Shown in pieces: positions 7,902 through 13,630 of a DNA stretch of 13,795 bases (position 1 is the first letter of the stretch; each line of letters opens with the position of its first letter). This DNA is from Bacillota bacterium. GTDB lineage: Bacteria > Bacillota > Clostridia > Peptostreptococcales > Anaerovoracaceae. The notes under the pieces were generated by a model. It was given only the letters and a program-made list of their open reading frames with translations. It made no database searches and was not told where the DNA came from. Made by a program: the position numbers and the translations under genes. The stretch covers positions 1 through 13,795 of the forward strand of contig JAUNRL010000015.1 of assembly GCA_030535715.1 (NCBI GenBank), read 5' to 3'.

Positions 7902-8006
7902 ATGAGGCAGATTGTGGAGAACGTCTGCCGGCCGGGCAACACCCTGGTCGTTCATTGCGTGCCCTGGGTGGAGGAGGCCTGCGGCAAGTGTTTCCGGTTT
8001 TGGTGA
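7902..8006 (+). CDS. Possible small cysteine-rich ORF (34 codons)
   Basis: This frame encodes a 34-residue peptide starting MRQIVENVCRPGN, with four cysteines and ending in CGKCFRFW. Its codons are strongly GC-rich at the third position, like the real genes around it, which argues it is or was coding. The start is only weakly supported (GGAAAAAG upstream). The same frame is open back to an ATG at 7794 with no ribosome site. It converges on the PAP2 gene, 9 bases away. I do not recognise the peptide; it could be a small metal-binding protein, the tail of a lost gene, or chance. Confidence 0.3.
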   Translation: MRQIVENVCRPGNTLVVHCVPWVEEACGKCFRFW

Positions 8007-8015
8007 GCGCGCCGG

Positions 8016-8498
8016 TCAGAAGAGCAGCGGCAGGATGACGTAAAAGCCGAGAATGCCGCAGGCGATGCCGATGAGCGCGCCGGCAGCGACGTCTTTTATG
8101 AAGTGGACGCCGCCGAGCACCCGATTCAGAGCCAGCGCGGCGCCGGTCAGGCCGATGAGCACGCCGGCCGGCGGATAGAAGTAAAAACAAGTGGTGGCGA
8201 TGATAAACATCGAGAAGATATGACGGCTGGGAAAAGAATGCCCGGCCGTTTTTTTATCGATGATCGGTGGAAGATCGAACACCTCGTAGGGCCGCGGCGA
8301 ATTCACCGTACGCCGGTAGATGCTCAGCAGCACGAAGGAGATCCCCGGAATCAGGATTGCCGGGATTAGACCTCTGTCGAGGGGGATGGCCCCTCTTTGG
8401 GTGAAGAGCAGGACAAGCAGCGCCGGGTAGACCAGATAGATCAGGATGGTCACGATTCGGTTGAACCAGACAATATAGGATTTCATGAAGGGAGACAA
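8016..8498 (-). CDS. PAP2-family membrane phosphatase
   Basis: A 160-residue integral membrane acid phosphatase of the PAP2 superfamily, which dephosphorylates lipid phosphates such as undecaprenyl pyrophosphate or phosphatidylglycerol phosphate on the outer face of the membrane. The three catalytic motifs are visible: RRTVNSPRP (the KX6RP motif with R for K), PSRH (for PSGH), and NRVLGGVHFIKD, which keeps the R, H and D of SRX5HX3D. Four to five hydrophobic spans surround them. The start is the TTG at 8498 because a perfect GGAGG sits 8 bases before it; the ATG four codons later is too far from that site. It follows the dehydrogenase gene by 62 bases and is probably in its operon. The exact lipid substrate is unknown. 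Confidence 0.88.
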   Translation of the reverse strand: MSPFMKSYIVWFNRIVTILIYLVYPALLVLLFTQRGAIPLDRGLIPAILIPGISFVLLSIYRRTVNSPRPYEVFDLPPIIDKKTAGHSFPSRHIFSMFIIATTCFYFYPPAGVLIGLTGAALALNRVLGGVHFIKDVAAGALIGIACGILGFYVILPLLF

Positions 8499-8560
8499 AG
8501 CAGCCGCCTCCGATATGGCTCGGTAGGATCGTTCTTATATTTCCTCTGGCGCCGGCAGCC

Positions 8561-9490
8561 TCAGTCCGCTGGTCCGATTTCGACTCTGTTCAGGGTTCCG
8601 CCATTGCGCCAGTCCATGAGGTTCCCCGCCAGCACGTCGATGACCCGCCGCCGCATCTCCCGCGGCGCCCAGGCGATGTGAGGCGTGATGATGCAGTTAT
8701 CGGCGTGAAGCAGCGGGTTGTCCGCCGCAGGTGGTTCGGAAGACAGCACATCCACCGCAGCGCCCGCCAGAGTACCGTCGTTCAGAGCCTGCGCCAGGTC
8801 GGCTTCATTGACCAGCCCGCCTCGGGCCGTGTTGATCAGGAACGCACCGGGCTTCATCTCTTTGATAAATGCCCTGTTGATCATGCCCGCATTCTCTGCG
8901 GTCAACGGACAGTGCAGCGTTACGAAGTCCGAGGTGACTGTGGCCTGCCGGTCATGGCTGTGGACGTTGACGCTCATGCCCAGCGCTTCCGCGATTTTCC
9001 CGACCCGCCTGCCGATGGCGCCGTAGCCGATAATACCCAGGGATCGTCCGGCCAGTAAGGTTACCGGCTTTTTCCAGTAGCAGAAATATTCACAGTCGGT
9101 CCACTCGCCCGCATGCACGCTTTCGCTGTGCAATCCTACCTGATTGGTCAGCTCCAGCATCAGCGCGATGGCATGCTGAGCCACCGCTTCCGTAGAGTAG
9201 GCCGGGATATTGGTCACGGCGATGCCCAGATCCCGGGCTGCCTCGATGTTGATATTGTTGTATCCGGTGGCCGTAGAGCCGATATACTTCAGTTTCGGCG
9301 CGCCCTTCATCAGATCTCTGGTAATAAAACACTTGCTGGTCATGAGGATCTCGCAGTCCTTTATTCTGTCCGCGATGTCTTCCGGCGCTGTCCGCTCATA
9401 AACCGTGAAGTGATCGCAGAGCCCCTCCAGCGGCTTCCAGCTCAGATCTCCCGGATTAATGCTGTGCCCGTCCAGCAGCACGATGTTCAT
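8561..9490 (-). CDS. D-2-hydroxyacid dehydrogenase, hydroxypyruvate reductase/glycerate dehydrogenase type
   Basis: A cytoplasmic NAD(P)-dependent oxidoreductase of 309 residues that interconverts 2-oxoacids and D-2-hydroxyacids. The N-terminus (LDGHSINPGDLSW) and the HAGEW and PAYSTEAVAQH blocks resemble glycerate dehydrogenases. The nucleotide-binding motif is GYGAIG at 155-160, and the catalytic triad is present as R223 (NTARGG), E252 (SSEPP) and H271 (PHIAW). The stretch between the second strand of the Rossmann fold (VNVHSHDR, about 174-181) and SDFVTLHCP is about 15 residues shorter than usual and lacks the normal ELL helix. The reading frame is intact and the triad complete, so this looks like a variant, not a pseudogene. 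The ATG at 9490 has AAGGAGAGG upstream. Substrate preference is inferred. Confidence 0.92.
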   Translation of the reverse strand: MNIVLLDGHSINPGDLSWKPLEGLCDHFTVYERTAPEDIADRIKDCEILMTSKCFITRDLMKGAPKLKYIGSTATGYNNINIEAARDLGIAVTNIPAYSTEAVAQHAIALMLELTNQVGLHSESVHAGEWTDCEYFCYWKKPVTLLAGRSLGIIGYGAIGRRVGKIAEALGMSVNVHSHDRQATVTSDFVTLHCPLTAENAGMINRAFIKEMKPGAFLINTARGGLVNEADLAQALNDGTLAGAAVDVLSSEPPAADNPLLHADNCIITPHIAWAPREMRRRVIDVLAGNLMDWRNGGTLNRVEIGPAD

Positions 9491-9597
9491 GCTTTCCTCT
9501 CCTTCTTTCCTCCGCGCCGTTTCGCGGCGCCTGTTGCCCGCGGGCGGCTTACTGTCGCGCGTCCGCTTCGTGTGCTCCGCGGCGGCCGCCTGCGGGT
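9491..9597 (-). promoter_or_regulatory. GC-rich structured leader of the dehydrogenase mRNA
   Basis: The predicted leader is about 107 bases and very GC-rich. It holds a 6-bp stem (GCGCCG / CGGCGC, 9514-9530) directly before the ribosome binding site, the palindrome GCCCGCGGGC (9536-9545) and GGCGGCCGCC further up. No known riboswitch class was recognised. The hairpin next to the ribosome site could affect translation. Confidence 0.35.
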
Positions 9598-9603
9598 ATG
9601 TTC

Positions 9604-9632
9604 AATATAACAGGGATTGCCTTTGCTGTAAA
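9604..9632 (-). promoter_or_regulatory. Promoter of the dehydrogenase-PAP2 operon
   Basis: On the minus strand TTTACA (9627-9632) and TATATT (9604-9609) are exactly 17 bases apart; each matches the sigma-A consensus at five of six positions. Confidence 0.75.
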
Positions 9633-9709
9633 GTTACTGGAAAATATTTATAGATAACGGCCGGCGGGACAAAGTGAGTAGAAAATAATGGAAATCAAAA
9701 CATGAAAGG

Positions 9710-9846
9710 GCGGTTTGGAGTATGCGGAAATGCCGGGGTAAGGCCAAAACCGCATACTGCATGCCATTGCCGCTTGAGGGATACTGGTTTGACTTTGATG
9801 ACGCCCACAGGGCGAAGCTTTCGGCGATACGCATAAAAAATCAAAG
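9710..9846 (+). other. Unidentified element with mutually exclusive stems upstream of rdgB (possible structured RNA or small ORF)
   Basis: Seen in the sequence: a 9-bp stem (9719-9727 with 9750-9758), a competing 7-9-bp stem (9710-9718 with 9744-9753) that shares the CCGC at 9750-9753, a tight hairpin CGCCC-ACA-GGGCG (9802-9814), and a 7-bp helix CTTTGAT / ATCAAAG (9793-9799 with 9840-9846) that encloses it. The same DNA has a 50-codon plus-strand frame from ATG 9722 to TAA 9874 (contains PLEGYWFDFDDAHRAKL) with a poorly spaced GGAG. I cannot decide between RNA element, small gene and relic. No known riboswitch class is recognised. Confidence 0.3.
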
Positions 9847-9862
9847 CACGAAGTGGAGAATG

Positions 9863-9871
9863 TGGTATACT
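9863..9871 (+). promoter_or_regulatory. Extended -10 promoter of the rdgB operon
   Basis: TGGTATACT, an extended -10, lies 42 bases before the rdgB start. The region 17 bases upstream has no good -35. Confidence 0.55.
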
Positions 9872-9913
9872 TAATAATATGAGTTTTTGTGATTTTAGAT
9901 GGAAAGGCAACCC

Positions 9914-10579
9914 ATGACTCTGCCGGAAAACGTCATCGTCGCCGCGACGCGCAACAAGCATAAGATCCGGGAAATGGAAGCCATTATGGCTCGTTTTGGC
10001 ATGCGAATCATTCCGCGGGATGAGGCGGGGGTTCCAGATGTGGAGATCGTGGAGGACGGGAAGAACTTCGAAGAGAATTCCCGTAAGAAGGCCGTGGAAA
10101 TCATGAAGCTGTGCGGTCGGCCGACCATCGCCGATGATTCGGGGCTGGAGGTGGACTGCCTGGGCGGGGCGCCGGGGATCTATTCTGCCCGGTTTGCCGC
10201 CATGCCGGATGACCTGCTGCCGAACGGGGCTGTTCGGGAAGCGGCGGCCGCGGCTTCGGCCGAGGACTCCAACGACAAAGACAACAACCGCAAACTGATC
10301 CGGCTCATTCGCGGCATCCCCTATGAGGATCGGACCAGTCGGTTCGTTTCCGTCATCACCCTGGTCTTTCCGGACGGGGAAATCATTACGGCGCGGGGAA
10401 CCGTGAAAGGGCACCTCCTGCTCGAGGAGAAGGGTGAAGGCGGCTTCGGCTACGATCCGCTCTTTGTACCGGAAGGATACGATAAGACCTTCGGACAGCT
10501 ACCGGCGGAGCGGAAAAACCGAATCAGTCACCGGGCGAATGCGCTGAAGAAACTGGAAGAAGAACTGCAAAAACGATGA
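9914..10579 (+). CDS. rdgB: RdgB/HAM1-type XTP/dITP pyrophosphatase
   Basis: Hydrolyses non-canonical purine triphosphates (ITP, dITP, XTP) to monophosphate and pyrophosphate, keeping them out of DNA and RNA; a cytoplasmic dimer. All family blocks are visible in order: ATRNKHKIREM (11-21, usual TxNxxK), IADDSGLEVD (72-81) with the catalytic and metal-binding acidic residues, PGIYSARFA (87-95), GGFGYDPLF (176-184) and SHRANAL (205-211). Between PGIYSARFA and the DN of the next block is an Ala- and Asp-rich stretch about 20 residues longer than usual (about 96-125), giving 221 residues. The ATG at 9914 follows AAAGG; the ATG at 9899 has no ribosome site. Its TGA overlaps the next start (ATGA), so the downstream membrane protein is translationally coupled. 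Confidence 0.95.
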   Translation: MTLPENVIVAATRNKHKIREMEAIMARFGMRIIPRDEAGVPDVEIVEDGKNFEENSRKKAVEIMKLCGRPTIADDSGLEVDCLGGAPGIYSARFAAMPDDLLPNGAVREAAAAASAEDSNDKDNNRKLIRLIRGIPYEDRTSRFVSVITLVFPDGEIITARGTVKGHLLLEEKGEGGFGYDPLFVPEGYDKTFGQLPAERKNRISHRANALKKLEEELQKR

Positions 10580-11706
10580 AGACGCTGAGGGATCGAATCA
10601 TCCGAATGTTCATCATGGGATTCCGCCAGCTGCAGGACCCGTATTACCAGGGGTTTGCGGCGCAGATTTCCTTCTATCTGATTCTGTCCATTGTGCCGAC
10701 GATCATTCTGATTGCCCAGATTCTGGGCGTGTTCAACATCAGCATCGAAACGGCGGTGAACCTGATACAGGAGTACACCGGACATCAGCTGCCCGGCATG
10801 GTGAAGAGCCTGTTCAAGTTCTCCTCCCTGGGCTTCGGAAACATCATTTTCCTGATTATTGCCCTGTGGGCGGGCTCCCGGGCATCATTCGCCATGACCC
10901 GGATCGCCAACTACACGCTGACCGAAGGCGACAGCACCGGCCGCAGCTTCTTTGTCGAACGGATCCGGGCCATCAAGACCCTGTTCGTCACCATTATCAC
11001 CATTGTCCTTTCCATTGTGATTCTCTGCTACGGCAAGGTTATTCTATACGGCATTTTCTCATCGATCGGACAGAATCCGGACAGGTACACCGACAGCACA
11101 TGGATGTGGCTGCGCTGGCCGCTGGGATTCTTCCTGTTTTTCATTATGATCAGCTACAATCTCTACATCCTGCCCACGGAACGCAAACCCTTCCGGCATG
11201 TCATCCCGGGATCGCTCTTCGCAGCCGCGGGAATGCTGGTCGTGACGGCGGGGTATTCGTACTACGCCGGCTCCCTGGCCAACTATGACATCGTCTACGG
11301 CGCGCTGTCTTCGGTGGTCGCGCTGCTGATGTGGTTTTTCTTCCTGGCCTGGGTGCTCTGTCTGGCCGTGCTGTTCGATAAAGTCTGGGAGGATACCAGT
11401 GTGCCCTTCAGCAAACGCATGCCGCCGGAGCACCTGCAGTTTGAGCGAGAGTACAGGGAGCACAGCAAGTTCGACATGGATCCCGCCGAGTTCGGCCTGG
11501 GCATCATCAAAGAAGTCATCATCGGGGAGTCGCCGGAGGATGGCCCCTCGGCTACGGAGGCCATTGCTGACGCGGTTATCCCCAAACCGGTGCAGAACAG
11601 GCTGAAGATCGGCAAACCCAAATACGTCAGGCAGCAGGAGATCAAGAAGAAAAAACAGAAGGAACGGGAGGGCGAAAGCAGAATATCGAAGACGGATTGT
11701 TCTTGA
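10576..11706 (+). CDS. YihY/BrkB family membrane protein with long basic C-terminal tail
   Basis: A 376-residue polytopic inner-membrane protein of the YihY/virulence factor BrkB family, whose molecular role is not settled. Typical segments are FAAQISFYLILSIVPTI near residues 28-44, ALWAGSRASFAMTRIANYTL at about 96-115, the YNLYILPTERKPFRHVIPGS loop at about 193-212 and the VALLMWFFFLAWVLCLAVLF helix at about 248-267. About six hydrophobic spans end near residue 270. The remaining 100 or so residues are hydrophilic and end in a lysine/arginine-rich run (about 346-372), longer than the short tail often seen, probably cytoplasmic. The start overlaps the rdgB stop as ATGA, with a GGAAGAAG-like site inside rdgB. 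It is probably co-transcribed with rdgB. Confidence 0.9.
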   Translation: MKTLRDRIIRMFIMGFRQLQDPYYQGFAAQISFYLILSIVPTIILIAQILGVFNISIETAVNLIQEYTGHQLPGMVKSLFKFSSLGFGNIIFLIIALWAGSRASFAMTRIANYTLTEGDSTGRSFFVERIRAIKTLFVTIITIVLSIVILCYGKVILYGIFSSIGQNPDRYTDSTWMWLRWPLGFFLFFIMISYNLYILPTERKPFRHVIPGSLFAAAGMLVVTAGYSYYAGSLANYDIVYGALSSVVALLMWFFFLAWVLCLAVLFDKVWEDTSVPFSKRMPPEHLQFEREYREHSKFDMDPAEFGLGIIKEVIIGESPEDGPSATEAIADAVIPKPVQNRLKIGKPKYVRQQEIKKKKQKEREGESRISKTDCS

Positions 11707-11772
11707 TTGAGGTCCGTAAATATGGCATACTTTAAAGAGCTGGTTAATTATTGCACACAGAGGAGAAGTAAA

Positions 11773-13053
11773 ATGACAGCTACACAGATTATTGCGTTAG
11801 CCATCTTCGTCACCGTTATCGGCGTCATCGTCTCCGAAAAGCTCCATCGTGCGGCTTGTGCTCTTATCGGCGCTATGCTGCTGGTGCTGATCGGGATACT
11901 GGAACCGAAAGAAGCCCTGGGATTCATCGACTTCAACACCATCGGCGTTCTGATCGGCATGATGATGTTCGTTGCGGTGGTTAAGAATTCCGGATTGTTT
12001 GAATATCTGGCGGTTAAGTCCGCCAAGATTTCCAAAGGCGACCCTTGGCGGATCATGATCTCCTTTATGATCATCACCGCTGTTCTGTCCGCCTTCCTGG
12101 ACAACGTTACGACGGTTCTTCTGATCGGGCCCATGACCTTCAGCATCTGCCAGAAGCTGGATCTGAACCCGATTCCCTTCCTGATGACCCAGATCATCTC
12201 GTCCAACGTCGGCGGCACGGGAACCCTGATCGGCGACCCGCCGAACATTATGCTGGGAAGCGCGGCGGACATCAGCTTTCTGCAGTTCGTGATTTACGAC
12301 GGCCCCATCGTGGTCATTACCATGGTTGCTACCATTTTCGCTTTCAAGTTCATGTACAAGAAAGGTCTGACGGTTACCCCGGAGAAAATGGAACTGATCA
12401 TGCAGATGGACGAAGGGGAAATGATCAAGGACCGTATCCTCTTCATCAAGAGCGTGGTCATGATCTTCCTGGTTGCCGTCGCCTTCCTGCTTCACGATAC
12501 GCTTGAGCTGAAGACCAGCGTCATCGCGCTGTCCTGCGCAGCTCTGATGATCCTGATCGGCGGACAAGACGTGGAAGAGACCGTCCACGATGTGGAATGG
12601 CCCACCATCGTCTTCTTCGCCTTCCTGTTTATCGTGGTTGGCGGTCTGGAAAAGGTCGGTCTGATTCATATGCTGGCGGAAACGCTGATCGAGGCCACGG
12701 GCACTCACTATGTCGTGCTGATGATCGTCATACTCTGGGTGTCGGCTATCTGCTCCGCGATCCTGGACAACATCCCGTTCGTCGCCACTCTGATCCCGCT
12801 GATTACGACCATGGCGGCGGAGGGCATCGACGTCTGGCCCCTCTGGTGGGCGGTGTCCATCGGCGCCTGCTTCGGCGGCAACGGAACCATCATCGGCGCA
12901 TCGGCCAACGTTGTCCTGACGGGTATCGCCGGAAGAAGGGGTTATCCCATCACCTTCATCGACTTCCTGAAGGTCGGCGCACCCATGATGCTCATGTCCA
13001 TCGTACTGGCCACCGGCTATCTGCTGGTGCTCTTCGGCGGATACTGGAACTAG
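11773..13053 (+). CDS. ArsB/NhaD-family ion permease (SLC13-like, P-protein relative)
   Basis: A 426-residue inner-membrane permease of the ion transporter superfamily that includes ArsB, NhaD and citrate/dicarboxylate carriers. The fold's inverted duplication is visible: FLDNVTTVLL (108-117) and NVGGTGTLIGDPPNIM (145-160) in the first half are mirrored by AILDNIPFVATLIPL and ACFGGNGTIIGASANVV in the second half, forming the two re-entrant hairpins of the transport site. A charged loop near the middle separates the halves. The frame is open to a TTG at 11707, but the ATG at 11773 follows AGGAGAAG and starts directly at the first helix. It lies 66 bases after the YihY-type gene, probably in its operon. 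The substrate could be Na+/H+, arsenite or an organic anion; no ars genes are nearby, so arsenic export is not favoured. A broken second copy of its tail lies downstream. Confidence 0.92.
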   Translation: MTATQIIALAIFVTVIGVIVSEKLHRAACALIGAMLLVLIGILEPKEALGFIDFNTIGVLIGMMMFVAVVKNSGLFEYLAVKSAKISKGDPWRIMISFMIITAVLSAFLDNVTTVLLIGPMTFSICQKLDLNPIPFLMTQIISSNVGGTGTLIGDPPNIMLGSAADISFLQFVIYDGPIVVITMVATIFAFKFMYKKGLTVTPEKMELIMQMDEGEMIKDRILFIKSVVMIFLVAVAFLLHDTLELKTSVIALSCAALMILIGGQDVEETVHDVEWPTIVFFAFLFIVVGGLEKVGLIHMLAETLIEATGTHYVVLMIVILWVSAICSAILDNIPFVATLIPLITTMAAEGIDVWPLWWAVSIGACFGGNGTIIGASANVVLTGIAGRRGYPITFIDFLKVGAPMMLMSIVLATGYLLVLFGGYWN

Positions 13054-13223
13054 TACACCTCTTCCAATTTAACTATTATACATTTTCGCTTGTTCGAAAC
13101 CGTTGCAACTGCGTTGTGTTCAATCGACGTACCTACGGGTACGCCTCCTTCATCCGCCTTGCTGCAACGATTTCGTCCTGCGTGAAAATGTACAGCCAAT
13201 TGGGAAGATGTGTACTAGGTTCC
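13046..13223. repeat. Long imperfect inverted repeat overlapping the permease stop codon
   Basis: The arm at 13046-13107 matches the reverse complement of 13163-13223 over about 62 bases. Identical blocks in order are GGAA, CTAGTACAC, TCTTCC, AATT, TACATTTTC, CGAAA and CGTTGCA, separated by single mismatches and small gaps. The 55-base centre has its own hairpin (GTACC / GGTAC). The left arm includes the last codons and the stop of the permease gene. In mRNA this would form one long, interrupted hairpin. Confidence 0.75.
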
Positions 13224-13270
13224 GGGCAAGGGCAATCCCGTCCGGGATGTCCGGCAAGAGATTGCAACGC

Positions 13271-13314
13271 AGACTGCTGCACAGCGAAACAGACGCTTCG
13301 TGCAGCAGTCTTTT
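13271..13314 (+). terminator. Strong rho-independent terminator after the permease gene
   Basis: A perfect 12-bp stem (AGACTGCTGCAC at 13271-13282 with GTGCAGCAGTCT at 13300-13311), extended inside by AGCG/CGCT, is followed by TTTTCGCG. It is the clearest terminator in the window and lies 218 bases after the permease stop. Confidence 0.85.
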
Positions 13315-13343
13315 CGCGTTGACCGCCCGTCGGCCGGGAAAAG

Positions 13344-13477
13344 GGCATTGCCTTTGCACCCGGGCGCCGCGGTTATCCCATCACCTTTATCAACTTCCTG
13401 AAGATCGGCGCGCCCATGATGCTGCTCTCGATAGTGCCGGCTACCTGCTGATCCTCTTTGGCCACTACTGGAGTTAG
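13344..13477 (+). pseudogene. Frameshifted C-terminal remnant of a second ArsB/NhaD-type permease
   Basis: From 13362 the frame reads GRRGYPITFINFLKIGAP, nearly identical to the end of the intact permease (GRRGYPITFIDFLKVGAP), and from 13347 GIA also matches, with an extra FAP between. After SIV at 13434-13436 a 7-base deletion shifts the frame, and the family ending continues as GYLLILFGHYWS to a TAG at 13475-13477. Nucleotide differences are mostly synonymous or conservative, so this was once a functional paralog. Only the last 40 or so codons survive, so it cannot encode a transporter. It sits after the terminator and has no start or ribosome site. Confidence 0.85.
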
Positions 13478-13495
13478 GCGCGCCTGCAAAGGCAA
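13348..13495. repeat. 11-bp inverted repeats bracketing the permease remnant
   Basis: TTGCCTTTGCA at 13348-13358 and its exact reverse complement TGCAAAGGCAA at 13485-13495 flank the remnant. The core GCAAAGGCAA also occurs at 7821-7830 (plus) and 9617-9626 (minus), all outside the main genes. No target-site duplication is evident. Confidence 0.4.
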
Positions 13496-13508
13496 CTCCG
13501 GCCGGAGC

Positions 13509-13597
13509 CCCTGCTCTTCCGGGATGCAGGTCAGACTGTTTTCTCAGAATGGTGCTGAAACGGTATGCATTTGCAGTCTTGCGGGAAGCAGGGTTTT
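13509..13597 (+). other. Nested stem structure ending in a T-run before the last gene
   Basis: CCCTGC and TTCC (13509-13520, 2-base bulge) pair with GGAAGCAGGG (13584-13593), followed at once by TTTTGTTC. Inside, AGACTG (13533-13538) pairs with CAGTCT (13574-13579). An alternative hairpin, CCTGC (13510-13514) with GCAGG (13526-13530), would compete with the outer stem. A 12-base palindrome, CTCCGGCCGGAG, lies just upstream (13496-13507). It could be a terminator, an attenuator-like leader or chance. Confidence 0.3.
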
Positions 13598-13607
13598 GTT
13601 CTATGAT
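13579..13607 (+). promoter_or_regulatory. Candidate promoter of the metallo-hydrolase gene
   Basis: TTGCGG (13579-13584) and TATGAT (13602-13607; the overlapping GATAAT is also possible) are 17 bases apart, 24 bases before the start codon. The -35 is a partial match. Confidence 0.45.
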
Positions 13608-13630
13608 AATACCATCGGGAGGTTGCCAAG

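Noticed and set aside
11707..11772. Promoter directly before the ArsB/NhaD-type permease
   Set aside because: TTGAGG and TACTTT-like hexamers are present but badly spaced; co-transcription with rdgB and the YihY-type gene is simpler.
11797..12708. A 303-codon minus-strand frame opposite the ArsB/NhaD-type permease
   Set aside because: Its His-, Asp- and Gln-rich product is what the antisense of a hydrophobic permease gives; it has no start signals or known motif.
11773..13053. Reading the permease as a dedicated arsenite exporter (arsB)
   Set aside because: The family includes Na+/H+ antiporters and organic anion carriers, and there is no arsR, arsC or arsA gene in the window, so the symbol is not justified.
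13050..13348. Minus-strand frames reading NWLYIFTQDEIVAARRMKEAYP and, one base out of frame, VGTSIEHNAVATVSNK... up to the permease stop
   Set aside because: Joined by one inserted base they look protein-like, but they coincide with the arms and centre of the inverted repeat and lack a start. I prefer the repeat explanation, though a relic gene cannot be excluded.
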